DNA of 64,000 nucleotides from Phycomyces blakesleeanus NRRL 1555(-) (GCF_001638985.1 NW_017265157.1:806001-870000); one strand, 5' to 3'. Positions 33,501-45,415 are shown, counted from the first letter of the stretch. A program made the numbers and translations. The notes: generated by a model not told the origin, from the letters alone.

Positions 33501-33889
33501 TATAACAAGCCTGTTTGTGTGTACTCGGACGATCGGAGCGTCTTGCCTGTAACTTTCCTTCCCCTCCATGATTGGAAGCCTCTCAAAAGAAAGCCATTGC
33601 CAATGGTCTTGCACCATGTACATGGGTGCCACTGGACAACAATTAAAGTGAAGCCTCATTTACATCGGTCCTGGCCTGAGGTAAATGCACTGTATTTTGA
33701 TGCTATCCGTAGAGGTAGTATCATTGACTGCTTTCCACAAGTTGGAATCATTGGGGTCAGTTCCCAAAGAACAAGTCTTATCTTTTACCCTCCACTACTA
33801 CAACTACTACAATTACTACTACTGCCACTAACTCTCCTACAAATTCTCCCGTAAATTCTTCCGATATTATTGACCTCACACATATATAA
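30595..33889 (+). pseudogene. MULE transposase joined to an OTU-like cysteine peptidase domain
   Basis: A first exon (30595-32620) encodes an N-terminal Cys/His region (FAR1/FLYWCH-like spacing), the MULE core (IVDATYKTN, FVTDKCKALMNAL, CGWHMINNI), RVESGHNALKR, and a SWIM finger CNCRVKVVFGLPCRH (about 32185-32225). Three short exons follow (32687-33005). Then comes a domain with YDGWCGFRVFAH (33234-33270), where the Cys matches the OTU nucleophile, and HHVHGCHWTTIKV (about 33613-33650), matching the OTU His region. A +1 shift in an A run (31627-31635) and TAG for Trp (31850-31852) break the copy. The OTU domain may remove ubiquitin or act on a similar target. The link to transposition is unknown. 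Confidence 0.75.
32687..33008 (+). repeat. Three tandem copies of a short exon plus intron (about 122 bp)
   Basis: GAGCCTCTC starts at 32750, 32872 and 32994, exactly 122 bases apart each time. Each copy is followed by an A-rich tail, a GTAAT or GTAAC donor, an intron and an AG acceptor. Encoded units resemble KKQEPLEE. The copies differ by single A insertions that alter frame. Confidence 0.7.
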
Positions 33890-34740
33890 CTTATCTATCT
33901 TTCTATCTTTTAATATACTTTACTCCTATTTTTTCTTTAATTTTTTAACAAACACAATTGCACCCAGTCTGTCTTTAATTTTAATGTTACATGTAAAACT
34001 CAGATACGAATATTATTGACATCCAACTAATTGGAAGACTATATAATTGGCTTTTATTTTTTGGAGTACAAAGTCTGTGCATTTATAAGCAATCTGATTA
34101 AGATATTCATCCAATCACAGATGTGAATTTTACCATAAAAGATGTAAAACAGAAACGACGCATAGCTTTTGATAGATTTCTGTCTTAATTCGAACGCTAA
34201 AGCTTGGATATTTTGCCGTATTGCTGAAAAAATACGTACATCTCTATATCCAAAATTTGAAGTTAATTTATTATGTTTTGGTTGAATAAACAAGCAAAAT
34301 ATACACTTTTTTTCACGTTTTTAACTATTCAAAATAGATTGTTTTTGCTAATAAATATTTTTTCTACATAATAATATGGTCTAAAACTTTTACTGAAACG
34401 TTTTTTTACTATTTTCTATTGATATAAAGCACTTGCAAGTGATTTTTACTAACATTTTCAAATTGTTGTTTTTTTGTTCAATCTTTCACAAATGAAATGT
34501 ACAGAACTTTTGTAATTCACTCATTAAACGTAATTCAAAAAATATTACAAAACAAACAAATACTCACTTTATGCAGAAAAAATCAACGAAACCAACCATC
34601 TTACTCTCATATTTCTATCTATTTTTTTGAACGAGTTATGAATTTTTTAAAAATAAATAAAAATGAAAATGAAAAGTTACGGACAAATGTTCTTCCACTT
34701 TTGCATGATTTTTCTTAGTGAATAAAGACAAGTGATTATA
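33890..34740. other. Right subterminal region of MULE-OTU
   Basis: AT-rich with no gene that I can support. The G/C-rich terminal repeat begins at about 34744. Confidence 0.5.
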
Positions 34741-34932
34741 CTGGATGGGGACATGGGGGTGACTGGTTTTTGGGGGACAGGGTGTTACACACAGAAACGA
34801 TGGATGTCTGCCGGACAAGTTAAAAGTAGTCACGCCTCTAATTATCTGCCGGACTACTCACTATAAGCTTGTGTAACACCCTGTCCCCATCATCCAAAAA
34901 CCCCCTGTCCCCTAATATTTACGTTCAAGTAT

Positions 34933-35193
34933 GGTTTGCAACATAGAATCTAATTTTGTTTGTCTTTTGTTATGAGATAAACTTATAACTTCCTAGTAGT
35001 CTCTCAAAATTTTGTCTTTTAATTTCTTTAGGCTTTTATCACTCATGGCATTGACAGCACTTATGATTTTGTTCCATGTCTGTGTTCTATTTCTATATAG
35101 CTGAGAGTAGGGGTGGAACTCATGATAAGCCTGCATCAATGCAAGCTTTCTTTCATTATCCCATTTTTCTTGAGGTGAAGCTTTCATTAGCAC
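34933..35193 (-). pseudogene. Harbinger-2 second gene (Myb/SANT-like), 5' part
   Basis: It begins MLMKASPQEKWDNERKLALM and has the spaced Trp residues of a trihelix/Myb-like domain (EKWDNER, TWNKIISAV). A TAG interrupts LRDY-EVIS (about 34993), one transition from CAG. The frame runs to the MULE-OTU insertion at 34933 and continues at 30168 on the far side. Confidence 0.72.
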
Positions 35194-36190
35194 ATAATTA
35201 GTAAGTAGTTACAGTAAGTTTTATAAAAGCCTCTCAAATTTGATAATGTTATTCTTTACAAAATTATATATTATGAAAATGCTATTATTTTTCTTTTTGA
35301 TAGCACTGGAATTAATAGAAGATGTATTATGATTCATAGCTAGATAAGTATAGAGTTTATGTTAAATGTTTTCAAGAGAGATATAGCTAAGAGTATAAGA
35401 AGAGTTGATATGTGACAAAGTAAGATTAAGAAAGATTAAAATATATATTTATTAATGGTTTTATGTCTTTTATATTAGCAAGCTATATACCATGTATTAT
35501 TATCAATGAAGTTGTAAGAATAATATAAGAATATATATAAAAGACTCAATTAAATTCTGACAAAAAAGTACTTATTGAGAGAACTAAAACCAATAAATCA
35601 TATCAAATATACATCTCTTTTTTTAAATAAACTTGTTCTTTAAAGATTAAATAAATTAATTACATATATAATAGACGCCCTTGGCTACCCTATCCTTTGA
35701 TTTGAGAGTGAAAAAATAGACTTAATTTTGAGGAAATAATTAATGGAAAATGTTAGTAAAAAATTAGGAAATTCATAATTTTCCACATACATTTTTCACT
35801 AAATCGTGTCAACCAAGAAAAATGTATAACAATCATTGGAAATCAAATCGCTATCTCAATTGAAAATGGATAAAATATTCAATTTTTTACTAGTTAACAT
35901 CTTCTCGAGTAGACATAAAAGAAGTACAAAAAATTAATTTTGTATTAATGAATTTGTTTACTGATAAAGTTAAAATTTTATTTTAACATTTATATACATA
36001 ATTAAATAAAATATATCTAGCTTATATATGTCTCTCAATATTTATACTAATCTTTTTAATTCAAAGAATGTACATATAATATATAATGTTTCTAGATATT
36101 TTGTAAAGAGCATATGTTTTATATATATATAAATGCTTTTGTCCAAATACAAAAAAATATTACTTTTCTTTTCCAAACATACTTTCCCAA
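35194..36190. other. AT-rich stretch without recognisable gene
   Basis: About 1 kb at very low GC. It must include the boundary between element Y and Harbinger-3. No terminal repeat or duplication could be fixed. Confidence 0.35.
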
Positions 36191-36196
36191 AGCAAA

Positions 36197-37326
36197 ATGA
36201 GCTCTCAACCTAGTAAGTATACTTTAATCAGTATAATATAGATGTGTATTTGAAATACCTACTGATAAAAATTCTGTAGCTCCCACTCAAAATAACATCA
36301 AACAATAGAGTAAGGATGGTGTAAATAGTGGATCAAGCTCAGAAAGAATCGTTGTGAATTGGTTGACTGGGCAAGTCAATTATGACCAATGGAAGAGAAA
36401 ACCTGCTAATGCTATTATCAAGGCAACTCTTTGCTCAGAAATACAAAGCATACTCATATCAAATGGTATCACTCATGAATCAATTCACAATATACAAGGA
36501 CAAATAGCGCACCTTCACAAAAATTACAAACAAGTGATTGATTGACTGAACTAAACTAGACAAGACCTAAGAGATATGCTGGAACAAGATGGTGTGTCTC
36601 AACCTGAGATTAGTATCATTATTGCATGTATATATATATATATATAGCATGTATCTAAAATACAATGTTAATAATAATATGTATTCTATTTTTTGATATT
36701 TCTTTTAGAGAAAAGGAAGAGCCATGTTTGTCTACTTTAATGAACTTGATCCAGTAATGAATCATTGAATATCAACCAAACCTCCATGCCCACAGTCTTT
36801 CTTGAATGACACAGACGTTGAACATGTCCTGAATGTACGCTCTGGTCATGCATCCATGACAGTGCTTAATTTGATGCATCAAGAGCATGAGAATGTAGAA
36901 GTTGCAGAAGACGATGATGAGACTGGTGAAGAAAGCAAAGATAAAGATGATAAGGAGATCGAAGAAGTAGACAGACAGGTAGTTGCTAGGTATCTTTCTG
37001 CAGCAACTACTGTAGGAAATAATTGCCCTTCCAAACGGGCTCATACAAATATTGACAAGAGTCTCTTTGAGTTTATGAAGAGATCTAGCGATCTGGAAAG
37101 GAAGAAAATAGAAAGAGTTGAGAGACAGTTAAAATTTGAGACCAAAATTCAAAGCAGGTGGTTAGAGATTGAAGAAAGACAGATTGTTGTAAAAGAAAAG
37201 AATGCAGAGATCTGCAAAAGAAAACTAGACCTTGATGAAAGGGAGATTGCCCTGGAACAAGACAAAATACAAATTGATAAATCCAGGACACAAATTCAAC
37301 ATGCCGAAATGCTCAAAGGCTTATGA
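36197..37326 (+). pseudogene. Harbinger-3 second gene (Myb/SANT-like, coiled coil), relic
   Basis: A short first exon (MSSQPS) and intron precede VNWLTGQVNYDQWKRKPANA (SANT/Myb-like, spaced Trp). A second intron lies near 36620-36700. The last exon has an acidic stretch and then a long Lys/Glu-rich coiled coil (RVERQLKFETKIQSRWLEIEE...). In-frame stops stand near 36308, 36543 and 36766. It is convergent with a Harbinger nuclease relic, the usual two-gene layout. Confidence 0.65.
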
Positions 37327-37439
37327 ATGTCAAAGAAAGATATTCTTAAAGAAATAAAAAATGTTTAACTAAAATACACTAATAAAGATTTTTTATATAA
37401 AAATAAAAAATAAAATTAAAAATATATTTATTAGAAAAT

Positions 37440-38560
37440 AAATTGCTTTAACCTTTGTTTTTTTTTCTTTGCCCAATTCCACTGAATCATTTTTCTCTGA
37501 ATCTTTAGGATTACAATTACTCTCAACAGTGTACTCAAAGTCATTATCGCCTTTGTGTACAAGCAGGTTGTGTAAAATACAGCAACCTCTTATCTAGTAG
37601 CACATTTTTCTTATATCTTTTTTAGTGTGGATCACTGTCTTGAGGCCTTTTAAAGATTGAAATCTTTCTTTTAGGATTCTAATGCAGTGTTCTACAGAAA
37701 CACAGATATTGGAATGAACAGTATTGAAATCCACATTTTCTTGTGTCATGCCAGTTCTACATTGTTGCTTATATGATATGATTGTGTACAGAGAAAGTAT
37801 GTATGCAGCAACAACAAGCAAGTATTTCTTATCAGAAAAGAAAAGTTCTGGTGTTTTGCATAAGGGACTGACAAGATACATTCATGAATTATAGAAACAG
37901 TCATTCCATCCAGAGTATATCATTCTAATGAGTTTTCTGTCATTGTATACAATCATTACAGAGAGACAGTAAAATGATTTTCTACTAAAGATGTCCTCTC
38001 CACACCATTTTGGCTTATATTAAAGCTTTATAAGAGTCCCATCAACAAATCTAAAACAAGAAGGGAAACTGGATTGAGCTCTTATTCTTTGACTTATTTT
38101 GTTTCTTTTATTCTGCTCAGACCAGAATAATGTTTGCTTTGCTAATGAGAGGAGAATAGTAATAAATCTGTTATTGTACTTAATAACAGATCCCTCTAAT
38201 TAACCTGTTGGTTATAAGTATTATATTAAATTAGAAATCAGAAATAGCAATAGCAATTACAATTATAATCACAATCATATAATACATGCCACTTACACCA
38301 ATTGTCTGTGCAATACTACCAGCAGTAACACCAGTTCCATATATTTCCAAGCACTTAAGAGCAACCATCATTTGAATACTTATGTCTACTTGTTGTCTTT
38401 CTGCTGTATTGTTGAAAACAGGATTCATTTCGATCATGTTACAAATAGCAAAGAAAGAGTCCTTATTTATTCTAAACTCTTGTCTAAATCTATTGTTATC
38501 AAGATCATTCAAAAACCATCTAATTCTACTGAGTGGCTGAGAGACTATAGATCACTCTCT
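37440..38560 (-). pseudogene. Harbinger-3 transposase, relic
   Basis: The 5' part (38545-38300) reads RWFLNDLDNNRFRQEFRINK and ends in a GSIAQTIGVS HTH-like stretch. The middle is degraded. The 3' part (37881-37594) has SPLCKTPELFFSDKKYLLVV near the second Asp and VSVEHCIRILKERFQSLKGL with the Glu block. Several stops separate these. Family call from the conserved blocks. Confidence 0.68.
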
Positions 38561-38689
38561 TAGATATCTCTTTCTAGATAACGCGAGGTATACAAGGATT
38601 TCTGATATATCAACAGTAACATTTAATACATTATTCTCACTGTGAATTTGGGATTCGATTAGTTTATAAAGAATCAATTTTTAAGCAAC

Positions 38690-38965
38690 TTAAGAAAAGC
38701 TTTTCTATAGCTTATGTTGAGTATTTTTTTATAAAAATTGATATATAAAGTAGAATAATATAAAAGAGGCAAAGACATTAACAATTTTTTGTTTAAAGTA
38801 TTTCAAGATGTCAAAATGAGTGATCCTAAATTTCAATCCTAAAGCTTTTTCCTTTGAATTAAATTTATACATTTTAATTCTATTCAGATTCTTCTCAACC
38901 AATCATTTTACCATTTAAACACCTGCTTTCCGAATCCTAATTCTAAGAGATAATGAAACCCCCCT
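38690..38965. repeat. Right end of element Y
   Basis: It matches the right half of the MITE at 39541-39979 (GATATATAAAGTAGAA..., ATTCTATTCAGATTCTTCTCA..., CACCTGCTTTCC) and ends in ATAATGAAACCCCCCT. Confidence 0.65.
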
Positions 38966-39404
38966 ATTATTGGGCCAGAGAATTTTTCTTTCTATAATTT
39001 CATGAGTTGAATATTTTTTCTTTCAAAAAAAAGAGAAAAGAAGGTTTGGTTCTACTTCAAACTTTTTTGATCACAACAAAAAGATGTTCAAGTAAAACAA
39101 AACATTGAATAAGGAAATGTAAAGGTTGTATTGAGTAATGAAAAAAATAATTCTGTTAAAATTTTGCAAAGGCAACAATTTTCAGCATATAAAACAACTT
39201 TGTCAAAATTTTAAATAAGAAAAAATATATATTTTTCTTTACATGATATTAGTAAAGAATGCCTAGCAAATACAACCTTCTAAGGCATAACTCAACTCAA
39301 TGAAGAAATAAGTATATACAAATGTTTTTTTTAATAAGTTACAGCTGTATTTTTAATTATTTACTATTAGAATATATCTTTTTAACTTATAAAAATAAGG
39401 CAAA
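38966..39404. other. Unassigned AT-rich spacer between Y and F
   Basis: 439 bases without gene, terminal repeat or recognisable motif. Confidence 0.35.
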
Positions 39405-39540
39405 CACTATGAGAAAAAAAAGGTGGTTAGACTGGTGGTTTGACTGATGGTTTGACGGGTAGTTTTTTTGCAAGTTCTCCATTCAAACCACTATTGAGTT
39501 TAAACAAAAATAAATGACCTTCCACATTCTGTTCTTTAAT

Positions 39541-39979
39541 AGGGGGTTTCATTATCTTTTAGAATTCTAGTTCGGGTTAGGATTTGGAAAGCGGATATTA
39601 AATCTGTAGCCAATGAAAATGATTATAAAGTGAAAATTATTGAGTCCCCTTTTTTAATTAATTGTTTTATTCTTGAACCTAATATTTTATTCTAAACAAT
39701 TAAGTTAATTTCTATCGCTTATATTGGAAACTTAGCTTATAAAAAGTTGATATATAAAGTAGAAATATGTAAGAGAGGCAAATAAATTGAGAAACTTTTG
39801 CTCTAAGTATTTCAAGACATCAAAATGAGCAATTCTAAATTTCAAACTGAAAGCCTTTGGATTAAATCTACACATTTTAATTCTATTCAGATTCTTCTCA
39901 GCCAATCATTTCATTATTTAAACACCTGCTTTCCAAATCCTAACCTTAATATGAATCCTAAGAAATAATGAAACCCTCT
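39541..39979. mobile_element. 439-bp Harbinger-type MITE related to element Y
   Basis: The ends AGGGGGTTTCATTATC and AATAATGAAACCCTCT are inverted. AAT flanks both (39538-39540 and 39980-39982). Its left half equals Y's left end and its right half Y's right end. No gene is present. Confidence 0.78.
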
Positions 39980-40019
39980 AATATGTTGTTTGTATAATAT
40001 AGCAATATTCCTTTCTTAG

Positions 40020-40470
40020 TATTGACTTTTCTATTAGATGTGATTTCTTTTATTTATTGTATAAAGCTTATATGTTATTAGATACTTTTATTTGGTACTC
40101 TCTTATATGACAGTTATTGTTTTAAAATATAGATTAAATAGACATTTTATTGGACATAATTTATCTTTGTTATTATTGCTCTAAAGAAAATAGCTGTCTA
40201 TTGGGTTATATTTATAAGAATTATTGTTTGATTTAAAAATTATACTTTTATTGTGTATTATTAAAGAAAAAAAGCTTTTATTGTTCATTTTATTGGATGT
40301 TAATATAATAAAAAGCTTTTATTGTTCATTTTATTGAGTATTATTATAGAAAAAGACTTTTATTGTTCATTTTATTGGGTATTATTATAGAAAAAAGTTT
40401 TTATTGTTCGTTTTATTGGTTATTATTTAATAATAGAAAATCAACATTTGAATTTTATTAGCTATAAACT
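40020..40470. repeat. Subterminal repeat array of element F
   Basis: Four to five units of about 43 bases, each with TTTTATTGTTCATTTTATTGG and TATTATTATAGAAAAA parts, lie mostly at 40255-40445. This is the inverse of the CCAAT arrays in E and A. Confidence 0.7.
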
Positions 40471-40592
40471 ATACTATATTCTAAGTTATTATAGTGAAGT
40501 ATCTCATTTGACTTTATTATATTTGATTACTTACAAGACTACAATCTTCTATAACAGTCTCTTCAGAGATAAGAGATTCTCAAGATATATGC

Positions 40593-40900
40593 CTAACTTT
40601 CATGGCATCTGGTGAGGTTGATACTAACATTCTTCATCAACATTGTGTGTTTAGCACATATTTGTTTTCTAATTATTACTGATATAGACCTCCAGCTAGG
40701 ACAAGAACCAAGATCCTTCACCAAAGGATGGACAGCCAGCTCATCACAAATGATCTTTGTAAATACTTGGAGAGTGGCCTTCTCTTCATTTTTTACCTTA
40801 ATATCAAGATCTTCACTTATCATTTTGAATACATGCTTCAAAGTTATATCTCAGGTATTCGGAATAGGTGCACAAATAAGACTGTTGCAAGACTATTAGA
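40593..40900 (-). pseudogene. CACTA accessory protein, element F (broken)
   Basis: The minus frame from 40841 reads MKHVFKMISEDLDIKVKNEE and aligns with the accessory proteins of A, B and E. The DITLKH lead-in before the ATG, which is coding in A and B, is preceded here by a TGA (about 40851). The IDFTRCHRNW block is altered to INLTRCHES and then ends. The upstream coiled-coil exon is represented only by a weak match near 41140-41000. Confidence 0.7.
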
Positions 40901-41377
40901 TTATATGTTAATATATATTCATTTTATTTTATTTTTGACTTAAAATGTCAGTGGTGGAAGGTACTGTCTCTTGTTCAGAAAACCCTCTGTTGTCTAGTTG
41001 ACTGAAGGTAATCAATCTTCGAATTCAATTCTTCTTTGATAGAATTTAATTCCAGTTTGATAGTGTTCTGTCCTGCCTTCAAAGAGATTATCTCACTGTG
41101 CATAGCTTATAGTAAAGATATGATCTGGCTTTCTGTGTTATTCATGTTAAGAGTTTAGTTCATATAAGCAAAAAGATTGTTGTGAAAGGAGAATAAAGAG
41201 TGAAAAAAATTTCTATCATCTATTATTAGTTTCATATTAATTAGTTTAACTTTTTCATCTCAGTCAATATTAATTTTGACTTACCATAATTATATTGACA
41301 GCTAATACGCAATGTTTCAGATTCTGTTTCTGAGTTTACACTCATATTATCTATGTCATTATTATCTTGAAGCTATT

Positions 41378-42523
41378 ATGTCTACACAAAACTCAAACTT
41401 ATTAATTATAAAGACATATCATTTAAAAGCAATTACTGATACATATACCTTTACTTCAAAATGTTATTTTCAATCTTTAAAAATGTTATTAATTACAAAG
41501 CATAGTAGTTACAAGTGCAGATTCTGCAATACATTTTACAATAGCACAAGAAAAGTCAATTTATGCAGAATTCAGTATATGAAAACCTATTCTTTAAACA
41601 TAGTTAATTTTGAGATTTCCCAACTCATTTCTGTCCCTGAGCAAATCAATATTGTATCAAGTATTGTATTTGGATACATCTCTGCATAAGTATATGAAAG
41701 ACATACGCACTGTTAGAACAAGTAATTAATTATATTATTATCTTTATGAACGAGCAGAGAAAACACAGTCACAATTGATAACCAAACTGTGGATGCCTTC
41801 AATAATGGTGATAATGATAATGATAATGATCAGCTCATGGTAAGATATATATATATATCTATGTATCTATGTCTAAAACACTAATTACTATTTACCTTAA
41901 TAAAGTATGATATCAATCTTGATTATATCATGGATGACATCCACGTCAAAACCTCTCCTCTGATATTTGATTCCAGTCAACCCACTCCGGTTCCTAACAA
42001 TGACGATGCAAAAAATCTTGAGTTTATTAAGATAATCAAGAATTTTGGAATTTCATGTGAAGCACATGAAATGATTGCTTGTCATTTCAATAAGATTCTA
42101 GAGACATCTACTGACATAACATACAGAGCATGCTTTTCATACCTTGGAGATAAACTTCTTGAGAGATTTTCTTTTGTAAAAGGAGATAAGTATGACATTT
42201 GCCATAATGATTGTAAACTTTACAATGGCAGTCATGAGACAGTGTGTTCTAATTGTGGTGAGGCACGTTATAAAAACAATGCCAAAGACAAAGACGGATT
42301 GATAATCTCTGTCAAAACAATGATTCAGATCTCTTTGACTAGACAGCTTGCTCTCTGTTTGGCTGACAACACTATAAGAAACGAGATGATATATTGTCAT
42401 AACCATCAATCCAGTCAAAATGGAAACAAATCTGATGTCTTTGATGGCCAAGCTTATCAATCAATCAAGCATCTTTTTTCTGACGAGAATTATATTGCCA
42501 TTTTGTTGTCAGTTGATGACTTT
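41378..42523 (+). pseudogene. tnp2 transposase, element F, 5' part
   Basis: Exon 1 carries YKCRFCNTFYNSTRK, the zinc-finger-like start also seen in B. A small acidic exon (41757-41839) and the large exon (from about 41908) follow. The latter has FDSSQPTPVPNNDDAKN, CSNCGEARYKNN and then LLSVDDF, where element H is inserted after TTT (42521-42523). It resumes at 54899 in frame (ASHKVLGLVTIL). Confidence 0.82.
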
Positions 42524-42544
42524 CACTGCAAAAACCATTGGGAA

Positions 42545-44199
42545 TTATTATAATAATAGGTTTTGATTATCGGGATATTTTGTCACATAAAAATGAATTA
42601 CTCGTAAATATTAAGGAAATCATAGTTGACAAGTTATTGAATAAAGTGTCAAAAATAATTGAATATTATCTTATTCCAAAAATAAAAACCGGGAGTTTAG
42701 GTATAATGTCTGTGTATCAACTGTTCTCGGGGATCAATTATATAGACTATTCTAAATGCAGAACAATGTATTATCTACCGCTGATTACACCTGTAATTTG
42801 ATGTAGGCCTTGTTTTTGTAATAACAGGCGTAATAACAGGGCACTTCTTTAATGTTTATTGGCTAAATGAATCGAAGAAAAAATTCTCATAGGTGCAAAT
42901 GCTAAGCACGAGTTACTCAATTGGATATTGTTTTGTTTTGAAAAATGGTTTTTTATTTGTTTTTATTTTGGATAAAAAAAGCCTTTTTTTTTGGCAATAA
43001 TAAGAATTCTATATAGTATTACTATTAAATACACTAATCTGTTATATTGTACTTCTTATAAATTTTGTTTCAGAATTTTTTGAATTAATAAACTCGGATA
43101 GTGAGTATATATGCTTACTGAAGCTATTTGATTAAAGGGAGTAGAAAGATACTTACATACTGTTAGAATAATTTGTTAATAATGGAATAAAACACAGATT
43201 TATATTATCAAAAGCTACGAGCCAATGCGTCATTCAAGTATATATTACAAAGAAAGGAATATAAAACATATACATACATATTTACTAAAGGAACATGTCT
43301 TGTCCTTGAGTACCGGTCATATAAGAATGTGAAGAACCATTTCAACTATAAAAAAGGAGAGTGAGAATGCTGATATAAAAAAACAAAACAAAATAAAAAC
43401 AACACAATAATAAAATGAATAACACGTACCCTTATATTCTTTAAATGATTTGTTTTTACTGACCATATGTAAATCAAGGGTGAGCTATATTTAAAGTAGA
43501 TGTTAGATATTGTTTTTAATACTGGGAAGAAGATGTTAATATAGATATATACGTACATGCCACCAATATGTTTTTGTGTTTTTTTTGTCTGCACCGGTTA
43601 TATCAGAGAAATATATGTAATGGCTATTTAAAGTAATTTATAGTTAGTAAAATAATGATATATTTAATAGTAAAGTACCTCTTGTATAATGAAAGACACC
43701 TGCATCATATGTATATATTAAGGGTGCCTAAAGTGAAACATAGTAGGATTAAAAGAGTGTTATTTTTATTAATATTATTAAAGAGTAGAGAAAAACAGAA
43801 AAAGGTGGGAAAATAAAAAACAGTGTTTGAAAAAGCTGTAGACCCTGAAAAAGTTATTAGACTGTTTCTCTTACTTTGAAAAAAAAATTGTCTACTAATT
43901 ATAGCTTTATATGTTTCATAAAACAATTGTTACTTACTATATATCTAAAGAAGTTGTTTTCTAGCTCAATTTTTTTCAAAATAATATATTTCGATCTCCT
44001 CGATCATTTAAATAAAGAAGTATTTACACACTCATACACTTGCTCAACTTGCTCGCTTAATCATTAACATAATTGTTTAATCACTCAATCACTCTACAAT
44101 TCTTTACGTGTAAAGTACTCTCTTAAAAATTTATTAAAATAGAAATATCAAGCAATATATATCAGAAACTTATTATTTTATTATATAAAAATACAGATA
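42545..44199. other. Left subterminal region of element H
   Basis: 1.65 kb of AT-rich DNA with several short chance reading frames but no gene related to those in D. It corresponds in position to D 12381-14070. Confidence 0.5.
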
Positions 44200-45404
44200 A
44201 TGGCTCCAAGAACTAACATCAACCAGAACGCACGTACCAATGGATCAACATCTAGGCCATTGATCAACGCAGTCAACACTGGGCGTATAGAATCGTCAAA
44301 TCCAATGATTGCTCCTAGACCAGAAAATATATCAATTCCAGTGTCAGAGTTTAATGATGTAGTCAGTCTTCTCGCTACACTCAATGACAAAATGACAGCC
44401 GTTAGTTCCAATGTTAGTGAATTGAAAGGTAATTAAACACAAACTATATTGTTTTCCAATAGACTGACTATTTGAACAGTACAATGCCAGGTGGGTGCTC
44501 AATCGACTGGCATGCAAGCCGTTCTGGATTCTGATATGGATCCTCAGGACATCATAAGCAGCTCAAGACACCCAAAGATCTCAGTAAGCTCAAATACTAA
44601 AATTATAAAAACAATCTCCCTTTAAACCAAAAATCAATATACCTTTAATAGAGTATTATTCGGGGGCGGTTAAGAGATATTAATCTGAAGACAGATGATT
44701 TGGAGTTGATCAGAGAGAATGATGATAAACCAACTTGGGATGTCAATATTGGTTTGTCTGACGAGTTTAACAAGAATCTTGCAAGTGATTTGATGCTTTA
44801 CATTCGTTGTCAACCTGTAGCAGCCATGGTACCACCAAAAGAGCTATGTGGTATAATTGTAAACAGCTATTACAATCGCTTGGCTGCTAGTAAGCTTACT
44901 GAAGAAGACAGACAGACAAACACTACCTCAAACAGAAGAGGAAATAGAAAGACTGCTGTAAGCATTTCTATTTATAATAATTCAATTTTGACAAGTATAC
45001 TTAAAATATTATATATATCGTAGCTTAATAAAAGGAGAAAAAGAACGTACACAAAGCATAAGGATGCCGTCACTGAAAAGTTTAATTGGGATTATAATGG
45101 CGTTTTTTACAGAGATGCAATGTCTGGTGATGAGACAGAAACCGATACTTCTGTTGTTGCATCTCGTCCTGATTGGCGTAGTGATGAGATAATGTTTTAT
45201 ATAAAATGGTTTTTCTGTTGTTTGATTCCTGATGTATATATACATTTATAGTTGAATACCGTGTTTGACTTTCTTGATGAGCTTGCCAGAGATGACTTGG
45301 GAAAAAGAGCAACACAGTTGAAGTCGCGGAGTCATGTGTTAGTACACGAGACAATTCCTCATGGTTCGGTCACAAAAATGCCTACATGGTCAAAACGCGT
45401 ATAA
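44200..45404 (+). CDS. Accessory protein of element H (homologue of the D gene), damaged splice donor
   Basis: Exons 44200-44428, 44480-44583, 44652-44957, 45024-45188 and 45252-45404 join in frame and parallel the D gene, including the 306-base exon and the basic TSNRRGNRKTA and LNKRRKRTYTKHK stretches. There is no nonsense codon in the exons. The fourth donor reads GATGAG-ATAATG, where D has GATGAG-GTAATG, so the GT is lost. If that intron stays in, a TAG is reached after about 20 codons. The gene may therefore make a shortened protein. The 3' end lies 11 bases before an N gap. Confidence 0.7.
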
Positions 45405-45415
45405 TAAATTTCTGT

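Larger units (their letters stand above)
30178..34923 (+). mobile_element. MULE-OTU: Mutator-like element with OTU-like peptidase domain
   Basis: TTCAAGTAT stands at 30169-30177 and 34924-34932, a 9-bp duplication. The inverted ends share a GGGGACRGGGGGTTTTTGG block and a second ATGGGGACRGGG block. In the left arm, GTCCCCAT-CTTATAAGCACACC units are repeated about four times (30290-30390). The element is 4746 bases and interrupts the Myb-like gene of Harbinger-2. Confidence 0.9.
21020..38965. mobile_element. Element Y: PIF/Harbinger-type host with many insertions
   Basis: The left end is AGGGGGTTTCATTAT at 21020 and the right end ATAATGAAACCCCCCT finishes at 38965. ATT flanks both (21017-21019 and 38966-38968). 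The MITE at 39541-39979 has both the same left half and the same right half and so looks like an internal-deletion derivative. Y's own genes would be the Harbinger transposase on plus (26337-29569) and the Myb-like gene on minus (35193-29729). Insertions into it are element X, Harbinger-1, two solo LTRs, a mariner, a MULE-OTU and Harbinger-3. The far-apart ends are joined by inference. Confidence 0.6.

Noticed and set aside
34497..34718. 73-residue frame near the right end of MULE-OTU
   Set aside because: Composition is that of random AT-rich DNA, with no match to other elements.
42538..42801. 87-residue frame in the left end of element H
   Set aside because: No similarity to the D element at the same position. 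It includes the terminal repeat and is probably chance in AT-rich DNA.
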